Of a stretch of DNA of 64,000 bases, positions 1 through 12,269 are shown in pieces; position 1 is the first letter of the stretch, and each line of letters starts with the position of its first letter. A program made the position numbers and the translations under genes. Below the pieces are notes generated by a model that did no database searches, was not told where the DNA came from, and saw nothing but the letters and a program-made list of their open reading frames with translations. The stretch is from Rhynchosporium graminicola (lineage: Eukaryota; Ascomycota; Leotiomycetes; Helotiales; Ploettnerulaceae): positions 62,001 through 126,000 of the forward strand of contig FJUW01000048.1 in assembly GCA_900074885.1 (NCBI GenBank). The letters are read 5' to 3'.

Positions 1-1289
1 CTATCTATCCTATTATCCTTATTAAATATAAAAGTCTGAATCTTTATTATATATATATTCGCTATTAACGAGTTCGTTCTGTTATATTTAACCTTTAGTT
101 TAGTCTATAATACTCCTACTGAATTATACTTATTAAGTAGTATAATATTATTATTACTAAGTCCTTCGATTATGATATCTAGAGCCTTCGAGTCGTCGGA
201 TACTTATTTCTTAGCTTTCTCTAGATTCTATATTCTGCTGAGCCTCTCGAAATTACTTATAAGGTTATCTATAGTTAATACTAATAGTATACTTTCGGAG
301 GTAGTCTCTAGTATGCTTTTGCCTTTTACTTCCTCTCAACTTATCTAAGTAAAGTTAATCTTGCTTATATCTATCGTATAGAATACTCTCTTTCTTCTAA
401 TTTTAACTTTAGCTCGTAGAAACTATTTATTATAGTTCTTATAGCTTAGGATTAGTAACTTATTATCTTTCCTTATTTTTTCTTATAGTTATTACGCGAT
501 ACTCGATATATTCGACTAGATTTTCTATAAGTTAACTATAGTTAACTTAATATATATATATAATTAGTAGATATTTATCTTTTACTAGCTATTAGTTTAT
601 ATAGAGGCTATACTCAGTTTAAGGGTTACGAGTAGCTTACTTACTTACTACTCGACTTTATAGTTATAGAGTTTCCTCTGAAGTCTACGAGTTATATAAT
701 TATTTTTACGAGAAATAGTCTTTCTTATTATCTTCGGATTATTATTATAGATCTCTCTCTAGAGTCTACGAGTTATATAGTTAGTATTAAAAGCCTTCTT
801 ATTTATAGCTCTCTGGTTATTATTAGCGCTCTTACGTAACTCTTTAGTCTTCTTACTTTAACTAGAATACCCTTATCTTATATATTAGGGATTTTAATCG
901 ATCGCTTTACTTTCGTTGATTATTAGTACTCTTACTTAGCCCTTTAGTCTTCTTACGTTAACTAGAATACTCCTATCTTATTTATTAGGGCTTGAATCGA
1001 TTGCCTTACTTTCGTCGATTCGAAGTTACGTCCTGCCGGGGCTTATAACTTATTTAAAGGAATATCCCTATTCTCGTATACCTATAGGGATAGGGGCAAT
1101 ATTTATAGAGGAATTAGACGCTAGTAAGTTAGACTATTATCTTTATTAAGTAACTTAACTACTTAAGTATAACTACTATAGATCTATAATATATCCCGGA
1201 TATTAAAGAATATCCGGGCTTATGTACTAGCTCTAGTCCCGATTAGGTTACTACGTGATACTGCACTGAACACTAACTATTCTAATAAC
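1..1289. repeat. AT-rich degenerate repeat sequence, origin unknown
   Basis: The sequence is TpA-rich with stops in every frame and no ORF of useful length, as expected of RIP-damaged repeat DNA. A direct tandem repeat of about 100 bp covers roughly 832-1020: the CTTTAGTCTTCTTAC motif recurs at 842 and 942. The phrase GTCTACGAGTTATATA occurs at about 676 and 757. A perfect 10-bp inverted repeat (CCCGGATATT ... AATATCCGGG) lies at about 1193-1216. I could not assign the stretch to a family. It may be the 5' part of the Copia element that starts to be recognisable at about 1290, or a different element. Confidence 0.5.
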
Positions 1290-2536
1290 TACTTCTAATA
1301 CAGGTATAGTCTCGGAAGATGAAGTCGATAGTACGGATAGTATAGATACCGAATCTATAGTTAAGAACGAAGTTCTAGCACTAGAGGTCGATATTCCGGA
1401 GTAAATTACTATATAAAAGAAGCGTGGTAAGCCTCCTAGATCTAAGAACTATATACCGGAGTACGTCCCTAGGGCTACACGCTCTAGCTGTAATAATCCG
1501 ACTCTAAATCTGTAGCCTGAGGTAATACCGGAACCTAATAATAGCTACTCTTATACTATCTCTCTATTAGAAGAAGAGATAGAGAGTACTAGTTAGTATC
1601 GACTTGCCTTCTATATACCTTAAGAAGAGTCTCTATTCTTAGATAATCCGACTACTTTAGATCAGGCTATAAAGAGAGCTAATTAGCCAGAATAGAAGAA
1701 AGCGATTATTAAGGAATACCGATCTCTTAAAGAGAAGTCGACTTAGAAGAGTATAAGTCGCTCTAATATACTAAAAGGGTATAAAGTATTAGGTTCTCAT
1801 CTAGTTTTCAAGACTAAGAGAGATATAGATAGTAAAATCGATAAATATAAGGTCAGATTTATAGTCTAAGGTTATATATAACGATTTAGTCACGATTATA
1901 ATCAGACGCATACCGGAGTCTATAAATCTTCTACTTAGAAGATAAGCTTAGCAGTTGTAGCAGAGTATAACTTAGAAGTCGAATAGTTTAATATAGTAAT
2001 AGTATTCTTATATAGTAAAGCCGACACCTTAATATATATCAAATTACCGCTATTTTATAGATAATATAAGCGTAGACTTATAGACGATAAATATATACTC
2101 TTACTAAAGGCTCTATATAGTCTGAAGCAGTCTCTACGTCTCTAGCAAGAGACACTACGTAAGGAGTTCGGTATTATCGACTTTATACCTTTATAAACTA
2201 ATAATTGCGTATATATCAACTGAGAAACTAGAATAATTATCGTTACCTACGTTAACGATTTTCTAGTTATCTTAAAGGCTAGAATAGCTCTTAAAGAGCT
2301 TAAGAAAAAGATTCTTACTATATTCGATATTCTACTAGCTAGACTAGCTAAATACTTCCTTAGCGTCAGAATTATACGTAACAGAGAGAAGAAGACGATT
2401 TCTCTTTACTAAGATACGTATATCGATAAGATATTAGATCGATTTAAAATAACTAACTGCAAGAGCGCTGATACGCCCTTTACTACTAGTTTAGAGGTTT
2501 CTATAGTTAAATTCAAGGGAGTAGCTATTTCATAAG

Positions 2537-2541
2537 AAATC
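2537..2541. repeat. Target-site duplication AAATC, left side of Gypsy element
   Basis: AAATC directly precedes the 5' LTR and is repeated at 11129-11133 directly after the 3' LTR. Removing the insertion and one copy rejoins the Copia sequence. It then matches the uninterrupted second Copia copy at about 14176-14220. Confidence 0.9.
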
Positions 2542-2809
2542 TATAACGACAGCTCACCTGAATATCATATGAGAAGAAGGATAGATAACAGGGCCCAAGT
2601 TCACAGGTATCCCGGCAGAACTAGTATCTAACCCGGTATAGTATCGGACTAGTACTAGTATATATATATAAGGTACCTTATACTCTATCTCTCTTCTTCT
2701 TCCTTCCTTATCTTTTTATTTCCTTCGTAGTAGACTATATAAGATCGCTCTTAGCTTCTCTACTTGTTTATTCTTACTTATATACTACCTTAAGTCTTAT
2801 ATTGTTATA
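2542..2809 (+). repeat. 5' LTR of Gypsy element
   Basis: This 268-bp sequence is paired with 10861-11128. Counting by eye, about 20 positions differ and every one is a C/T or G/A transition, with no indels. The last 100 bp or so are closely similar to the LTRs of the non-autonomous element at 12270-13877. Confidence 0.92.
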
Positions 2810-4382
2810 TTAAATAAAAAGATTAAGATAGCTAGAGATAGCTTACTATAATATCTTACTACTAAGTTAGTTATTCGATAACTACTCGCATATAGCTAAG
2901 ATACTAGAGATCTCTCGGATAATTATAAATTAGGGTTTAATTTAGCTTATTGTAAATAGTATAATAGAGGAAGTCTTTACTAACGCTCCTTTAATAACTC
3001 TCTTAGTATAAAGGAATTATAAATAGATTTTAAAGAAAGTATAATAAATACCCCGGAACTTTAACTTCTATATATCGCCGCCGAAATAGCTCTAATATAC
3101 CTCTTTTTAAGCTATTATTATAGCTCTTAACTAATAAACTAGAGACTCCTCTAGTTCTAGGGGAACTTGATGCGATCTCTCCTGCTTTACCTCTGAACCT
3201 AATCTGTTATACTCTTCTTTACTTTAAATGTCTCCTGCTCTAGAGAATATTAATACTTTATTAAGGAAGTACTAATTAAGAGAGAAAGGAAAATAAAAGC
3301 GAAATTCATTAGGAGTATAATTACTAAGTACTCCTATTACTATAGGTGACTCGAACCTGATCTATTCTCTCTTATAACGATTAGCGAACTAAGAGGAAAA
3401 GAATAACTCTCTAGAAGATACTATAGATAGACTAATCTCTGTATAAGATAGGTTCCTTATAAGGGTCTCTTGCTTATCTTCGACTCTCCTACTAGAACTA
3501 ATACTATAATCTCAACGTATAAAAGAGTTTAATAAACTAATAAACTCTATTCTAATATATAGTACTAAGAGAGAGGATATTATTCCTAATAAACTATCTT
3601 CCTCTCTTAGCGCCGAATTAGTAGAGTTACGCCCTAAGAAGTCTTATCTTACTAAGAAGATCCTGCCTCTAGATAATAGATTAGACTTTACCTTCCTCTA
3701 ATAGAGAGTATCGATATAAGATTAGCTAGCTATAAACGCTAACTATTACCTTACGGACTTCTCCCGGCGCGTTCTTATATAGGGACTAGTTACTAGATTA
3801 GCTAAGGAGTATCTTACGCCTTAGTACTTTACTAACGAGTTTAAGACTAGTAATAAAATAATCTTCTTATTAGAGGAGAACTTTCTTACTAGTTTAGAGG
3901 AAGATAATTATTATAACACTTTCTATTACTTAGAAATATAATAACTTAGCTATATACGCGAGACTTTCGCTGAGTTTCGTAGTCGATTTTAAAGCGCTAC
4001 TATCTAAGGTAAAGTTAAAAAAAAGGAGTAGTTCTTCTATATATAAGATAAGATTATACTATCCTTACGCGCTTTAACTCTTATTATTAAACTAATATAG
4101 AATAAGGATTACGCTTCTATAGTTAGATCCTTACTTTCTTTTAATACTAAGTGTTACTATAACTTAGAATATACTTATCCCGAGAAAGCTACTACCTAAG
4201 TATAGTACTATAAGCTTACTATTACTACTACGACTACTACTAGTTCTACTTCTTACTAGTCCTTAAGCTTAGCTCCTCGATAAACTACTCTCGCACTATA
4301 CGTATATATTTCTATCCCGGTATAGTCTAGTACTCCCTCCGCGCTAAAACGCTTTACTATCTCGACTGGAGAACCCCTTAGG

Positions 4383-4424
4383 TATTATAGTTATAGATAG
4401 CTTAGTTATATTAAGCTAGATTGC
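4383..4424 (+). pseudogene. Remnant CCHC zinc knuckle of Gypsy Gag
   Basis: Read in frame, the residues sit at the exact CX2CX4HX4C spacing, but the first two Cys positions and the His position are now Tyr. Only the last Cys (codon 4422-4424) survives. TGY to TAY and CAY to TAY are the two RIP directions. An in-frame TAG interrupts the motif. Confidence 0.75.
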
Positions 4425-7400
4425 CTTAACTCGCTTAAGGTTTAATTAATTAACGAATTTCCGGAAGAGAGTTAAGTAACTAAGGAAGTAGTAGAAGACG
4501 TACCCTCTAAATCTGGACTAATACTAGAGGGAAACGATAAGGCCTAGGTAAAAACTCCTTCTTAGGTCTACGTAAGTATAATCTCTCTAATCTGGACTTT
4601 AACTCCTTAATAAGAGGTAAGTAATTCATATACCTGACTATAGTTAGTATAAATAGGCTAGGAGTCTCTATAAATAGCCTAATCGATACCGGAGCGAACG
4701 GTTATCTATTTATTAATCGTACTCTTACTGGACGACTATCGGGAGCCCTTAGTATTAAAATCGAGCTACTACTTTATTCTATTCTAATACGTAGTTTCTA
4801 ATAGTTTATTAGAACTTATATTACTTATTTTATATGTTTATACTTTTCTATTAATAGTAAACGTATTTATAACTACTCTTTTATTCTCCTCGATTTAGGA
4901 TAGTAAGATATAATTATTAGTATTAAATAGATATAACGATTTCAAGTTAAGCTAGATACGCTTTACTATAAGCTACTATAGTCGGAACGCTATCTAGTTA
5001 CCTTCTGATACGATAAGGAGATAATTATAACTTTACTGCTTTATAAACCTAGTATTAATCGATCTTACTAAATCGATATTAACGCGCGGGACTTAGCTAT
5101 AAACTAGCTAGACTAACGCCGATTATACTAAATAGTAGCGATATAGTATATTAACGTATTATTCTTACCCTTTAACTTATTTCCGCTTATCGCTAAGGAA
5201 TCCGAACCCTTTTCTGCTCTAACTTTATCGAGAAAGGTACTTACGCTGAAACTCTACTATAAGTGCTTCTCTTAACTTCTAAGGATTTAGAAACCGGTTC
5301 CGATTTACTAAATTAGTATTATAGCTTTTCACTTTAATATAAAATATAAAGGTTCCGAATTATTCTTTACTAGTATCTATAAGATAGACTGCCTCTTATA
5401 AGACTATCTAAATAGCGACTCTCCTAAGGATCCTGATACTGAACGACTTATAGCCGAAAAGCTACCGGAATAGTATTATACCCTTAAGGAAGTCTTTTCT
5501 AAGCGGGATTCTAATATTCTTCTATTATATCGCTTATACGATTATAAAATTATTCTAAAAGAACTATTACTTAATATATATTCGCTCTTATATTAGTAAT
5601 CTATAGATAAACTATAAGTAACTAAAGAGTACTTTATAGAAAACCTAGATAAGGGATTTATCGAATCTAGCTAAAGTCCTTTTATATTACTTATACTATT
5701 TGTTAAGAAGGCCGATAGAGGATTACGCTTCTATATCGACTATTATAAGCTTAATATAATCACTCGAAAGGATTCCTACTTAATACTTAGGATCGATAAG
5801 CTCTTAACTTATATATCTAAAGTAGTAATCTTTACTAAACTAGATATCCGGGTAGTATTTAACTATATCTATATAGACCTCGAATCCGAGGAGTATATTA
5901 CCTTCCGAACTCGCTTCGGATCCTATAAATATAAAGTATTACCTTTTAAGCTCTATAATAGACCTAGTACGTACTAGCGATATATAAATAATATATTACT
6001 AGATTACTTAGATAATTTCTATATAGCTTACTTAGATAATATACTTATATACTCGGAAACGCTCTAGGAATATAAGGAATATATTAAATTAGTAATATAA
6101 TACTTAATAGATATCGGACTTTAGGTAAATATTAAGAAAAGCGAATTCTATATTACTCGGACTAAATACCTTAGATATATTATTACTACTAATAGAATCG
6201 AGCTAGATCCTGAGAAGGTAGTACTATTAGTAGACTAGAAGTACCCCGAAATAGTAATAACTATGAAATCCTTCCTAGGATTCTATAGGTTCTACTATTA
6301 ATTTATTCGGAATTTCGGCTTTATCGCTAAACTTCTCTTAGTACTTACTCGGCATATAGTACTATAGAATTTCACTAATAATTATAAGAAGTCATTCGAC
6401 GATTTATATTAATAGCTACTATTAGTATAGAAACTATACTATTTCGACCCTGAATTATAAACTAAACTAGAAACTAATACTTCTGATAGTATAATAGCTA
6501 GAGTTATCTCCTAATTATATAAAGATAACTAGTAGTATCTAATTAGATTCTACTCTTATATTCTTAATAGATATAAACTAAACTAAGAGATCTATAATAA
6601 GGAGCTATATGCTATTATTAAGTCTTTCCGGAAATAGAGACCGGAACTTATATCTCTATAACGCTATACTAGCGTGTATACGGACTATCGATCCTTAGAA
6701 TACTTTATAACTACTAAGGTCTTAACTAGTAAGTAAGCTAGATAGATAGAATTCCTTTCCGAATTTAACTTTTAAATTATATATATACTTAGTAAAGATA
6801 ATGCTAAAGCTAATATCTTTAGCTATAAGGAATAAGATCTAAGGATATAGGAATAATAGAAATAGGATAGTAGATCTCGGGTTTTAATACATCTAGAATA
6901 AATAGACCATAAGATTAAAAAAGAACTAGCTAAGTATTATATTAATTAAATTAGTTATATATACTTAATATCGCTAGGGACTAATACGCTACTAGAACTT
7001 ATATATAACTCTTTTAATTTAATTAAGAAACTATATTAATTCAACTGAGAATTATTCTCTAATAAATAGAATATATTAGGAGATAGCTATATTATTAACG
7101 ATAGTTTACTACTTTATAATAGTTATCTATACGTATAATACTATACCTCGCTATATACTTGTTTAATTAGCGAAGTCTATAATTAAGTTTCCTCCGCTTA
7201 TCTAAATACTTGTAAGACCGCTGAAATAATTTCTACTTATTACTACTAGAAAGGACTTATATTAGATATGAAATAGTATACTTATAATTACTACTTCTAT
7301 TAGTACTCTTATCCGAAGCAAACGAAATAATAAGGATTCCTATACTTATTACTAGTGCCTAGCTACCTTATATAGTACTTAGCTATAGATTTTAAGGACT

Positions 7401-8594
7401 TCCTGCCTGATAACTAAGGATTTAATAAGATATTAGTATTTATTGACTGCCTAAGGAAGGACTCTATATCGATACTATACTACTGTAATATCGATACCCG
7501 CGGGATAGCGATATTATTTATCTAATAGATATATCGTTTCGGATATACTCTTAAGTTAATTATATCTGACCGAGGAGCTTAGTTAGTCTTATTCTTCTAA
7601 TAAGAGTTTTACTATATAATTAGAGTTAAGGTTAAGCTCTATACATAATTCTACTAGTAAACTAATAGATAAAAAGAGATTATAAATAAATATATTAAAT
7701 AAAACATTAGACATTTTATTAATTACTACTAGAGTAACTAGGGCGAACTACTACTAATAATAGACCGCGCATAAGTAACCATAACTTAAAAATCTATAAG
7801 TATAGCGCTATATACAATTAAATATAGTATATTACTAAAGAATAGCTAGGATTAGAAGTAACTTACCGGATCGATACTATAAGAGAAGCTTAATTATACT
7901 AATACTAAATCCTTAGCTAAACGTGCTAAATCCGCTATCGAGATTATAAAAGCTAATATGCTAGCTACCTAGTATAGGATAAGCGCTATAACTGACCTGA
8001 AATAGCGTAGTATTAACTAGGAAGTTAGAGATAAGGTATTTCTCTCTATAAGGAACCTTAAGAATTACTAGCTAAGTAAGAAGCTATCTAGTCTCTAAGT
8101 AGGACTATACTAAGTCCTAGCTAAGATCAGATACTCTTATAAGCTGAATTTACTCCCGGGATCTTCTATATATAATATATTCGCCCTCGAATTACTCTTT
8201 AAGGACCCGGACGACTTGTTACTAGGCTAGGAGTTACTAAACTTACCCCCGGAGGTTATCGCTACTTAAGAAGAGTAGGAATTATAAGATATACTCGCTA
8301 TATAGCTCCTAAGAGGTAATCTGAAGTATTAAGTTAGCTAGCTAGGCTATGACCTGGACTTAACTTAGTATAATACTTCCGACTTAATAGGTACTCCGTA
8401 TAAGCTTAGAGACTTCTATATTACTAACTTAAGTAAACTTAGACCTCCGCGTAAACTAGATTAGTAGATTAAGGCCTAGGAAGACGGAATAGATAACTAT
8501 AGTTACTTAGAGGATAATAAGCTATTATAGTTACTAGTATTAGAATTTATTACTAGGAATAATCCCCTGATTATACTCTATAATAACGCTATAT

Positions 8595-9600
8595 CTAAAA
8601 CTCTACTTCTTTAACTACTTCTACTTTACTAGCTTTCTCTCCTAAGTCCTCCGGAGTTTCTAGTAAATCTAGAATATCTAGAACCGGAACTACTATATCT
8701 AACTTCTTACTTAAATCTACTAATATAGCTCTAGTAGTAGACTGAGTATAATAGCTAATCCTATAGGCTTTCTTCTTTAGAGAGGGTCCGAGAGTATCTA
8801 GATCTGACGCTATCTCTAAACTAGAAGGTAAATTCCTTTTTCCCTTAGTATTAGATATCGTAGCTTTAAATATAGCTTTCTTTGTAAATTCCTGTATAAT
8901 ACTATTTAATTCTTTCGTCTACTTTAACGCTATTTTAGCTATTAACTTAGATTTCGCCGAATCGACTATTAGAAGATCTAAATCCTATATTGCGTTAGTA
9001 TTATATTAGTATCTAAGGGTTTAAGATTATAACTTATTACCTTAATAAACTCTAATTCCTTAAATACTTTCTCTATAGAACGCCTTAAAGCTTAAGTTTC
9101 TGCTAATTATATAGTAGTAATCTCTAACGTAGTAGTAAGAGTAGTAGATTTCGCGAGACGATAGATCTGATTAATAGCCTTATAGGTAGCTACGATACTA
9201 TCCCGATTTAGCTCCGTGTCTTTAGTTTCGCTACTAAGAAGTAAACCGGATAAAATAGTATACTCTGTATTAACGTAATTAGGTAATTATAACGCGTTAG
9301 TATATATAACTACGTTTATATTTAAGTAACTTATATATTTATAACTGCTCTTTAACGCTAAATAATACTTATAAAGCTTAGAGTTAAGCTTATTAAATAA
9401 GCATAAGAGTTCTAAAACAAGAGTATTATTATACTTTATCTTAAGGAAAGCGTGAATATATTATAGGTAATATATATAATACGCCGCCGAAAGAGTACTG
9501 GTAGGAACTAGTAAAGGTACTATAGGAGTTAGCGTTATAGATCTGTGAAACCCCTATATTATACTTAAGGACTATCCCTAAAACTAAGATAGGAAACTTA
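8595..9600 (-). pseudogene. Antisense coding remnant in the 3' part of the Gypsy element, unknown product
   Basis: Downstream of pol the plus strand is closed in all frames. The minus strand holds a long, lightly interrupted frame from about 9600 down to 9041 and from 8984 to a stop at 8595-8597. The two parts are both in phase 0 and are joined by a plausible 56-nt intron (8985-9040: donor GTAATA, branch TACTAAC, acceptor ATATAG). The second part has about 128 codons with one internal stop, and stops in the first part are TAA/TAG at likely former CAA/CAG/TGG. No start Met is visible and the family is not recognised. It could be an accessory antisense ORF, a captured host gene, or part of another nested element. 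Confidence 0.45.
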
Positions 9601-10622
9601 CTTATATTAAGAGAAGAGTTAATTAGGTCGATTAATATATAAGATTATAGTAGACTACTATAGTAGTTAGTAACGATACCTACTATAGGAGCTATATCGC
9701 AGTCTAAGGAGAGTAAACTTATAAGTTAAAGTAGTTATCGCGGTTAAAAAGGAAAAGCTCTAATATTAATAAACCCTTTCTTTTATATACCCTACGCCCT
9801 ACTTAAACTCGANTATTAGTATCTAAGGGTTTAAGATTATAACTTATTACCTTAATAAACTCTAATTCCTTAAATACTTTCTCTATAGAACGCCTTAAAG
9901 CTTAAGTTTCTGCTAATTATATAGTAGTAATCTCTAACGTAGTAGTAAGAGTAGTAGATTTCGCGAGACGATAGATCTGATTAATAGCCTTATAGGTAGC
10001 TACGATACTATCCCGATTTAGCTCCGTGTCTTTAGTTTCGCTACTAAGAAGTAAACCGGATAAAATAGTATACTCTGTATTAACGTAATTAGGTAATTAT
10101 AACGCGTTAGTATATATAACTACGTTTATATTTAAGTAACTTATATATTTATAACTGCTCTTTAACGCTAAATAATACTTATAAAGCTTAGAGTTAAGCT
10201 TATTAAATAAGCATAAGAGTTCTAAAACAAGAGTATTATTATACTTTATCTTAAGGAAAGCGTGAATATATTATAGGTAATATATATAATACGCCGCCGA
10301 AAGAGTACTGGTAGGAACTAGTAAAGGTACTATAGGAGTTAGCGTTATAGATCTGTGAAACCCCTATATTATACTTAAGGACTATCCCTAAAACTAAGAT
10401 AGGAAACTTACTTATATTAAGAGAAGAGTTAATTAGGTCGATTAATATATAAGATTATAGTAGACTACTATAGTAGTTAGTAACGATACCTACTATAGGA
10501 GCTATATCGCAGTCTAAGGAGAGTAAACTTATAAGTTAAAGTAGTTATCGCGGTTAAAAAGGAAAAGCTCTAATATTAATAAACCCTTTCTTTTATATAC
10601 CCTACGCCCTACTTAAACTCGA
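9004..10622. repeat. Exact 809-bp tandem duplication separated by one N
   Basis: Positions 9004-9812 and 9814-10622 appear base-for-base identical, and the only N in the window is at 9813. In sequence this heavily mutated, perfect identity beside an ambiguous base suggests overlapping contig ends that were joined and not merged. It truncates a second copy of the antisense frame within its putative intron. Confidence 0.9.
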
Positions 10623-10860
10623 CTCCTATTATAAATAGATAAAGTAAATACCGCTTACCGCCCGATTTAGAAGCTACGACTAATATAGTACTATTATAGC
10701 GACGTAACTAGTCAAAACCTGATAAAGAATTTACTACTACTAAAGAGCGGCTAGCGCTTATTACGTAAATATCAACGAAAATAGTTATAATAAAGACTAA
10801 TTCCAGTATAAACTATAACCTTCTGAGCTTAGGGTTAAGCTCTTCTTAGGGGGGGGGTAA

Positions 10861-11128
10861 TATAACGACAGCTCACCTGAATATTATATAAGAAGAAGGA
10901 TAGATAACAGGGCCTAAGTTCATAGGTATCCCGGCAGAACTAGTATCTAACCCGGTATAGTATCGGACTAGTACCGGTATATATATATAAGGTGCCTTAC
11001 ACTCTATCTCTCTTCTTCTTCCTTCCTTATCTTTTTGTTTCCTTTATAGTAGACTATATAAGATCGCTCTTAGCCTCCCTACTCGTTTATTCTTGCTTAT
11101 ATACCGCCTTGAGTCTTGTGTCGTTATA
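10861..11128 (+). repeat. 3' LTR of Gypsy element
   Basis: It begins directly after the polypurine tract and ends just before the AAATC duplication at 11129-11133. It keeps more CpA/TpG sites than the 5' LTR, for example GTGTCG at its end against ATATTG. Confidence 0.92.
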
Positions 11129-12269
11129 AAATCAAGCTATATAAATAGCTTTATAGTAGTTTATAGTACCTAGCTTATACTCGCTAGGATATACTATACT
11201 ACTATTCTATATTATTATAATTTCTAATAAATCTATCACCTTAATACCTTACGAGCACTAAGAGAGTACTTGTATACCTATAAGGTACGAAGTACTACGC
11301 TACGACTTACGAAAGAGATATTACTAATAGAGAGAAGATGAAATTAAGAGGTTTCTATAACTCTAATTAAGCTAGTAACCGAATTAATAGAGTGTTATAT
11401 ACCGGAGTCTATTTCTTTCTTACAGGAGGTGTTTTCTTAGCTATTTCAAAGCAATAGACTACTATAGCTCTTACCTCTACAGAAGCTGAGTATATAGCTA
11501 TATACGCTTTTACTAGAGAAGCTTCATAGATACGCCAAGTACTAAAGGAGCTAGGCTATAATAAGCTAGACTCTAGGAGTATAGAGATATAGTGCGATAA
11601 TCAGGGAGCTTTATCTCTATCAGAGAACCCTGAATTATACTAGCGTACTAAGCATATCGATATTAAATTCTATTACCTTCGCTAGGAGGTCGCTAGAGGT
11701 TATTTAGACCCTTAGTATATACCCTCAAAAGAGAACGCGGCAGACGGTTTTACTAAACTACTTAGCTTATAAGACCTTAAGGCCTTTATAGTAATACTGA
11801 ATATAACTGTTTTATACCTGGAATAAGGGGTATAGATATTAATTAGAAGGCTAACTTATCTTAAAGGAATTACAGAACCTTTAGTTTATCTAGTTCATAT
11901 GATATCGAGGCATGGTGCTAGTCTCTAGGGGTATTACTATACGTACGCATACGATAGTATAATTAACTAATTACAGAAGAAATTAGATTACTTGTACCTA
12001 TAGAAGTTACTAACTTTATAGTATCTCTACAGAGGGGTGTGTTGCGAGGATATAGGTCTCAGTATAGATCAGGTGACTATAGTCACGTGTATAGTCCGTG
12101 CGGATATTCCTAGATAATATCTTCTGTCGGCTCTCCATAGTAATTAGTACTGCAATGCAACTAATATTATTCACACGATTACTACCTCTATGCTTTACTC
12201 TGAAGATCAACGTAACCTTGCCATAATACTTTTATAAACTAATAATTATATATATATTAACTAAGAAAC

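Larger units (their letters stand above)
2542..11128 (+). mobile_element. Complete but RIP-inactivated Gypsy-type LTR retrotransposon nested in Copia copy A
   Basis: Two 268-bp LTRs (2542-2809 and 10861-11128) bound an internal region that reads Gag-Pol on the plus strand. Visible Pol parts in order are a zinc knuckle, a protease motif DTGAN at about 4684-4700, Gypsy reverse transcriptase at about 5600-6150 (the catalytic YLDD reads YLDN), RNase H at about 6430-6800, integrase core at about 7400-7700, and a chromodomain-like C terminus at about 8300-8440 (WLGYD). A G-rich polypurine tract lies at 10851-10858. LTR ends read TATAACGAC...GTCGTTATA, probably once TGTAACGAC...GTCGTTACA before RIP. 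Stops are frequent, so the element is dead. The true length is probably about 810 bp shorter because of the artefact at 9813. Confidence 0.9.
1290..12226 (+). mobile_element. Copia-type LTR retrotransposon remnant (copy A), split by a Gypsy insertion
   Basis: Translation of 1290-2541 gives a degenerate Copia (RVT_2) reverse transcriptase, beginning in the linker that follows integrase. Recognisable pieces include LGSHLVFKTKRD and the KARIALKELKKK stretch. The sequence stops at 2541, is interrupted by the Gypsy element, and resumes at 11134 with the C-terminal RT/RNase H part, including ALTSTEAEYIA at about 11480-11510. The reading frame ends near 11830. A purine tract (AGAGGGGTG) at 12031-12039 precedes a probable 3' LTR beginning TGTTGCGAGG at 12040 and ending near 12226. 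Gag, protease and integrase are not recognisable. TAG/TAA stops at former CAG/CAA/TGG codons fit RIP. The element cannot move. Confidence 0.8.
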
